Positions 60,364-64,000 of a stretch of 64,000 bases of DNA are shown one piece after another (within the stretch, counting starts at the first letter, position 1; each line of letters begins with the position of its first letter). A program made the translations under genes and the position numbers. This DNA comes from Amycolatopsis sp. DSM 110486 (GTDB lineage: Bacteria; Actinomycetota; Actinomycetes; Mycobacteriales; Pseudonocardiaceae). Location of the stretch: the NCBI RefSeq assembly GCF_019468465.1, contig NZ_CP080519.1:945001-1009000 (forward strand), read 5' to 3'. The notes below the pieces were generated by a model, which worked only from the letters and a program-made list of their open reading frames with translations, did no database searches and was not told the DNA's origin.

Positions 60364-60403
60364 ACCGGTGGCCCGGCGCTGGGGGCATCGCCGGGCCACC
60401 GGT
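60364..60403. other. 15-bp perfect stem-loop in the leader of the SDR gene
   Basis: ACCGGTGGCCCGGCG (60364-60378) and CGCCGGGCCACCGGT (60389-60403) pair perfectly with a 10-base loop. It lies about 45 bases upstream of the SDR start, so it is in that gene's leader or promoter region and not at a gene end. Confidence 0.6.
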
Positions 60404-60610
60404 ACCGGGTACGGCCGCCGGCCGTGCACGGGGCGCGGACCGCGGGCCGGGGCCGAAGTAGCTGCGCCGCAACCGGGATCGCCGGTGCGGGGCTCGATGG
60501 CCATACAAACGCGACCCCGCAGGTCAGGGCAATGGTTCACAGTTGCCAGTACTAGCCCGTTCGCCCCAGTGGTGACGCGGAGTGCCTGGTCGGCTGCTGA
60601 TACGGTCTGG

Positions 60611-60693
60611 AGTGTCGGTTCGGACACTGTGGGTTTTCGGACACTCCGTTTGGAGGACCACGGGTTTTCGGACACGGGTTTTCACGGGTTTTC
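60611..60693. repeat. cluster of iterated operator-like repeats upstream of the XRE-like gene
   Basis: AGTGTC-N6-GACACT (60611-60628) is a perfect inverted repeat. GGGTTTTC occurs four times (60631, 60662, 60676, 60686), and TTCGGACAC three times, at about 60619, 60636 and 60667. The array ends about 40 bases before the regulator's ATG. Confidence 0.7.
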
Positions 60694-60731
60694 ACCACGA
60701 ACCGGTGCGGTGCGAGACCACGGGCGGGGGC

Positions 60732-61658
60732 ATGGCTGGTGGAACTGCGGACGAGTCCGGGGCCGACGGCGCCCGGACCGCGTTCGCGAGCGCGCTGCGC
60801 GCGGCGATCACCGCCAGCGGCCTGTCGCTCGACCGGATCCAGGCGCGGCTGCGCGCCCGCGGCGCGGCCGTCAGCGTCACGGCGCTGAGCTACTGGCAGT
60901 CGGGCAAACGCCAGCCCGAACGCTCGGGTTCGCTGTCCGCGGTGCGCCTGCTGGAGGAGATCCTCGACGTCCCGGCCGGCTCGTTGCTGGGCCTGCTGCC
61001 GCCGCCCCGCCCCCGCGGCGCGACCCGCCGCGACCGCGTCGGCGAAGAGCCGTTGACGTTCACGCGCGAGACGCTGCAACCGCTGCTGGACCGCGTCGGC
61101 GCGTCGAACATGCTCGACCAGCAGCAGCACCTCAAGCTCGTCGGCCTGCACGACCGCTGCGAGATCGCCGCGGACGGCGGCCAGCAGGCCGTCACGTCCC
61201 GCGCCGTCTTCCAGGCCGGCGCCGACGGCCTCGACCGCTGGCTGCTCGTCTACGCCCAGGACGACGCCGCGTCCGTGCCGCAGGTCCACGCCGTGCGCAA
61301 CTGTCGCGTCGGCCGCTTCGAGGCGGATTCCTCGCACGGGATCCTGGTGGCGGAACTGCTCTTCGACCGCCCGCTGGACCGCGGCGAGACGAACCTGATC
61401 GAGTACTCGCTGACCAACGCGGGCCCGCCCTACCCGCAATGCCGCGCCACGCACTACCGCGAGTTCCGCCGCCCCGTGCGCGAATACCTGCTGGAAATCC
61501 GCTTCGCCCCGGAAGCCGAGCCCGCGCGTTGCTGGCAGTACTCCCGCGGCGGCGACACCACCCCGTCCCGCCGCCGCCTCCGCCTCGACTCGGCCCACGG
61601 CGTGCACGCCGTGGCGCTCGACTTCGGGCCGGGGATCTTCGGCATCGGGTGGGAGTGA
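60732..61658 (+). CDS. XRE-like DNA-binding regulator
   Basis: A 308-residue protein. An N-terminal helix-turn-helix region (residues about 14-80: FASALRAAITASGLSLDRIQARLRARGAAVSVTALSYWQSGKRQPERS is its start) resembles Cro/C1-type domains; the 200-residue C-terminal part, beta-rich with WLLVYAQDD and EYLLEIRFAP, is of a conserved actinomycete type without known function. It follows a cluster of repeats that may be its own binding sites. ATG at 60732. Confidence 0.75.
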   Translation: MAGGTADESGADGARTAFASALRAAITASGLSLDRIQARLRARGAAVSVTALSYWQSGKRQPERSGSLSAVRLLEEILDVPAGSLLGLLPPPRPRGATRRDRVGEEPLTFTRETLQPLLDRVGASNMLDQQQHLKLVGLHDRCEIAADGGQQAVTSRAVFQAGADGLDRWLLVYAQDDAASVPQVHAVRNCRVGRFEADSSHGILVAELLFDRPLDRGETNLIEYSLTNAGPPYPQCRATHYREFRRPVREYLLEIRFAPEAEPARCWQYSRGGDTTPSRRRLRLDSAHGVHAVALDFGPGIFGIGWE

Positions 61659-61659
61659 G

Positions 61660-63297
61660 TCAGCTCAGCTTGGAGCGCAACACCTTCCCGGTCGCATTGC
61701 GCGGAAGCTCGTCCAGGAACTCGACGTCGCGGGGCACCTTGTAGCGGGCGAGGTTCGACTTCACGTAGTCGCGCACCCCGTCGGCGTCGAGGGTGGAGTT
61801 CTCGCTGCGCACCACGAACGCCTTGAGCCGCTGGCCGAACTTGTCGTCCTCGACGCCGATCACGGCGGCCTCGATCACGTCTTCCCGCTCCACCAGGAGG
61901 TTCTCCACCTCCACCGGGAACACGTTCTCGCCGCCGGAGACGATCATCTCGTCGTCGCGGCCGTCGATGAAGAGCAGGCCGTCGTCGTCGAAGTGGCCGA
62001 CGTCGCCGCTGGAGAGCAGGCCGTCGATGATCTCCTTGTGGCGGCCGTCGGTGTAGCCGCCGAAGCTGAGTCCGCTGCCGACGAAGACGCGGCCCGTCAC
62101 GTTCGGCTCGGTGATCTGGCGGCCGTGCTCGTCGTACAGCGCGACGCGGCAACCCACGGGGGCGCGCCCGACGGTGCCCGGCGCCTTGCGCCAGTCTTCC
62201 GGCGTGGCGACTGTCGCGACGGCGACTTCCGTTGAGCCGTAAAGGTTGTGCACGACGTCGCCGAACTGCTCGTTGGCCCGGTTGCCCAGATCCGGCGACA
62301 GCGCGGAGCCCGCGACGAAGATGATCCGCAGGCACGAGGTGTCGTACCGGTCGCGCACCTCCTGCGGCAGGTCGACGATGCGCTGCAGCATCGTCGGCAC
62401 CAGCACGAGCGTCGTGCAGCGGTGCTCGGCGACACCTTTCAAAGTCTGCTCCGGGTCGAACTTGCGCCGCATCACCACCTTGCAGCCCAGCGCGAAGCTC
62501 AGGATGAACTGCGAAAGCCCGGTGCCGTGAAAAAGCGGCGCGCCCATGTACGTGGCTTCGCCCGCGCGCAGCGGGATGCGGTCGAGGAACTGCGCGGACG
62601 CAAGCGGCGACGTGTGCGGCCGCGGCGCGCCCTTGGGCGTGCCGGTGGTGCCGCTGGTGAGCAGCACGAACCCGCCGGGCTTGGCGGGCGCGGGCAGCGG
62701 GCGGTCGTCGGTGCTGGCGATGATCTCGTCGAGCACGGGCACGGAGTGATCGCCCGGCTCGTCGACCCACGCGAGGTAGCGCTCGACGTCACCGGGGATC
62801 GCGTCGAGCAGGCCGGTGAACTCCTGGTCGTACACGAGCGCGGTGACGCGTTCGCGCTTCGCGACGTCGGCCAGCTGCGGCTTCGCGAAGCCGGTGTTCA
62901 TCAGCAGCAGGCGCGCGCCGAGCTTGCCGGCGGCGGCCATGGTGAGCACGAGGCCGCGGTGGTCGCGACACAGCGCGGCGATCACGGTGCCCTCGCCGAG
63001 TCCGCGCTCGGACCAGGCCCTGGCCAGCGCGTTGGACCGGTCGTCGAGCTGTTTGAACGTGAGCGGGCCGAGCTCGTCGACGATCCCGACGGCCGCGGGG
63101 TCGCGGCGCGCGGCGATGTGGTTGGCGCCGGCGAACGGGCCGTACTTCCGGATGGCCACGACCGAGCGCACACCCTCGTCGAGCCGCGGGAACGGCACGA
63201 GTCCCGCGCGGCGCATCACGTCGATGCTGCGCACGGTCTCGGCCACCTTGTCCGTGACCTGGCTGGCGAGGCCGAACACCCCGGCCGGGTTCCTCAT
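61660..63297 (-). CDS. AMP-binding acyl-CoA synthetase (FadD-like)
   Basis: A 545-residue ANL-family acyl-CoA ligase. The P-loop is LLTSGTTGTPKGAPRPH, motif A5 is LYGSTEVAVAT, the adenylate motif SSGDVGHFDDDGLLFIDGRDDE, and the C-terminal catalytic Lys is in NATGKVLRSKLS. The N-terminus (VTDKVAETVRSIDVMRRAGL) is of the long FadD type. Substrate: probably a medium- or long-chain fatty acid or sterol side chain; not determinable. A TACC..GGTA dyad lies upstream. It converges on the XRE-like gene with one base between. Confidence 0.92.
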   Translation of the reverse strand: MRNPAGVFGLASQVTDKVAETVRSIDVMRRAGLVPFPRLDEGVRSVVAIRKYGPFAGANHIAARRDPAAVGIVDELGPLTFKQLDDRSNALARAWSERGLGEGTVIAALCRDHRGLVLTMAAAGKLGARLLLMNTGFAKPQLADVAKRERVTALVYDQEFTGLLDAIPGDVERYLAWVDEPGDHSVPVLDEIIASTDDRPLPAPAKPGGFVLLTSGTTGTPKGAPRPHTSPLASAQFLDRIPLRAGEATYMGAPLFHGTGLSQFILSFALGCKVVMRRKFDPEQTLKGVAEHRCTTLVLVPTMLQRIVDLPQEVRDRYDTSCLRIIFVAGSALSPDLGNRANEQFGDVVHNLYGSTEVAVATVATPEDWRKAPGTVGRAPVGCRVALYDEHGRQITEPNVTGRVFVGSGLSFGGYTDGRHKEIIDGLLSSGDVGHFDDDGLLFIDGRDDEMIVSGGENVFPVEVENLLVEREDVIEAAVIGVEDDKFGQRLKAFVVRSENSTLDADGVRDYVKSNLARYKVPRDVEFLDELPRNATGKVLRSKLS

Positions 63298-63336
63298 CCG
63301 GGCACCTCCGTTGCTGCTTCGGGGGAAAGCCGCCCG

Positions 63337-63347
63337 TACCGCCGGTA
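63337..63347. promoter_or_regulatory. TACCGCCGGTA palindrome upstream of acyl-CoA synthetase gene
   Basis: A perfect 11-bp palindrome about 40 bases upstream of the synthetase start, in the divergent gap with the polymerase-like gene; same TACC..GGTA core as the two dyads at 58.9 and 60.3 kb. Confidence 0.45.
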
Positions 63348-63451
63348 TGGGTGGCTACTCGACAGTAGACCAAGCCGGGCGCCCGTGCACCAGACCACGG
63401 CGGCCGCGTTCGGTGACCGAAATTGTCGGTGCCCCCGCGCACAATGACGGC

Positions 63452-64000
63452 GTGCAGGTGATCACCGGCCAGGAGGAGGACTCCGGCTACACGATCTCGA
63501 CGCCGGCGGGCACCTCCCGCGGGCTGTCGAGGGCCGGCTGGGTGGCCGAGGTGCGCCGGCTCGAGGAGGCCGAGGCGCCGCGCTGGGTGCTGCCCTCGGT
63601 CGACGCGCTGTACCCGAAGCTCATCGACGCGGGCGTGCGGCTGGGGCGCTGCTACGACCTGGGCTTGGCGGAAGGCCTGCTGCTCGCTTACGAGGGGCGT
63701 GAGAGCGAGTCGCGCAGCCTGCGCGCCGCGTGGGCGCGGGCGCAGGGCGAGGAGCCGCCCGACGACGGGCCCGCGTTCGGCGAGGCGGCGCAGCCCACGC
63801 TGTTCTCGCCGCGCGGACCGGGGCTGCCTTCTGGTGTGACGGTCGCCGACGCGGTCCGTCGCGTGCTGGTCGAGCAGGAGAAACGCGTGGCTTCCGTCGC
63901 TTCGCCAGGTCGGATGCGCGTGCTGCTGGCGGCGGAGTCGGCGAGCGCGCTGGCCGCGGCGGAGATGTCGGCGGCCGGGTTGCCGTGGCGGGCGGACCTG
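63452..64000 (+). CDS. DNA polymerase I-like (bifunctional 3'-5' exonuclease/DNA polymerase), N-terminal part
   Basis: The frame is open from GTG 63452 to the window edge (183 codons) and so continues beyond it. PRWVLPSVDALYPKLIDAGVRLGRCYDLGLAEGLLLAYEGRESESRSLRAAWAR matches the start of actinobacterial family-A polymerases that carry a 3'-5' exonuclease domain and are additional to PolA. The polymerase domain lies outside. The likely role is repair synthesis. A second in-frame GTG at 63458 is an alternative start. Confidence 0.75.
   Translation, partial: MQVITGQEEDSGYTISTPAGTSRGLSRAGWVAEVRRLEEAEAPRWVLPSVDALYPKLIDAGVRLGRCYDLGLAEGLLLAYEGRESESRSLRAAWARAQGEEPPDDGPAFGEAAQPTLFSPRGPGLPSGVTVADAVRRVLVEQEKRVASVASPGRMRVLLAAESASALAAAEMSAAGLPWRADL

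Larger units (their letters stand above)
60320..60731. other. 412-base divergent intergenic region
   Basis: No gene is seen here. From left to right it holds a TACC..GGTA dyad (60331-60342), a 15-bp stem-loop (60364-60403), a GC-rich stretch without clear structure, and a cluster of TCGGACAC/GGGTTTTC repeats (60611-60693) before the XRE-like gene. Confidence 0.7.

Overview
The window is high-GC, densely packed, double-stranded-coding DNA typical of a filamentous actinomycete; the F420 gene fbiC, DUF5302, many GTG/TTG starts, ATGA/GTGA start-stop overlaps and the general gene content fit a Pseudonocardiaceae genome such as Amycolatopsis. The genus is an inference from style and gene content, not from a search. 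About 57 protein genes are supported. No rRNA, tRNA, CRISPR array, prophage or biosynthetic megasynthase was recognised. The left edge cuts an alpha/beta hydrolase gene and the right edge cuts a DNA polymerase-like gene.

Layout. 1-7.4 kb: hydrolase and SDR pair, a transposase-like gene that has lost a catalytic Asp, fbiC, a DUF4232-like lipoprotein, and an HSL-type esterase. 7.6-12.2 kb: two tandem secreted glycanases with CBM35, GH87-like alpha-1,3-glucanase and discoidin modules. 12.2-19.0 kb: an operon for terephthalate uptake and dihydroxylation (tphA2-tphA3-tphB-tphA1-esterase-MFS transporter) with a divergent IclR regulator. 19-25 kb: LacI regulator, ABC sugar importer (binding protein and two permeases, no ATPase) and a GH13 alpha-glucosidase. 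25.2-35.6 kb: single genes, including a DHFR-like reductase, a CPT-like kinase, an LVIVD-repeat protein, a solitary family-5 binding lipoprotein, a LysR/PRISE-reductase pair, a secreted NPP1-type necrosis protein, an SDR, a methyltransferase and a subtilase with an altered triad.

35.9-42.8 kb: lipoamide dehydrogenase, a PlsC-type acyltransferase, a prolyl aminopeptidase fused in frame to an F420-type nitroreductase, a LacI regulator, and a two-component system. 42.9-47.6 kb: lysine catabolism by the 5-aminovaleramide route (amino acid permease, davA, davB, TetR); davA is frameshifted. 47.7-51.5 kb: a TetR/hydrolase pair, small membrane and DUF proteins, and a MarR gene divergent from a membrane protein across a 42-bp palindrome. 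51.5-57.9 kb: branched-chain amino acid dehydrogenase, a PaaX-KynA-KynU operon for tryptophan breakdown, divergent SDR and crotonase genes, and a hydratase. 57.9-64 kb: SMP-30-like protein, histidine phosphatase, SDR, XRE regulator, acyl-CoA synthetase, and the truncated polymerase gene; three of these genes share a TACC..GGTA dyad upstream.

Taken together the region is a catabolic and accessory stretch: extracellular glucan attack, import of sugars, and use of terephthalate, lysine and tryptophan, each with its own local regulator. Family assignments rest on motifs and remembered family sequences; no database search was possible.
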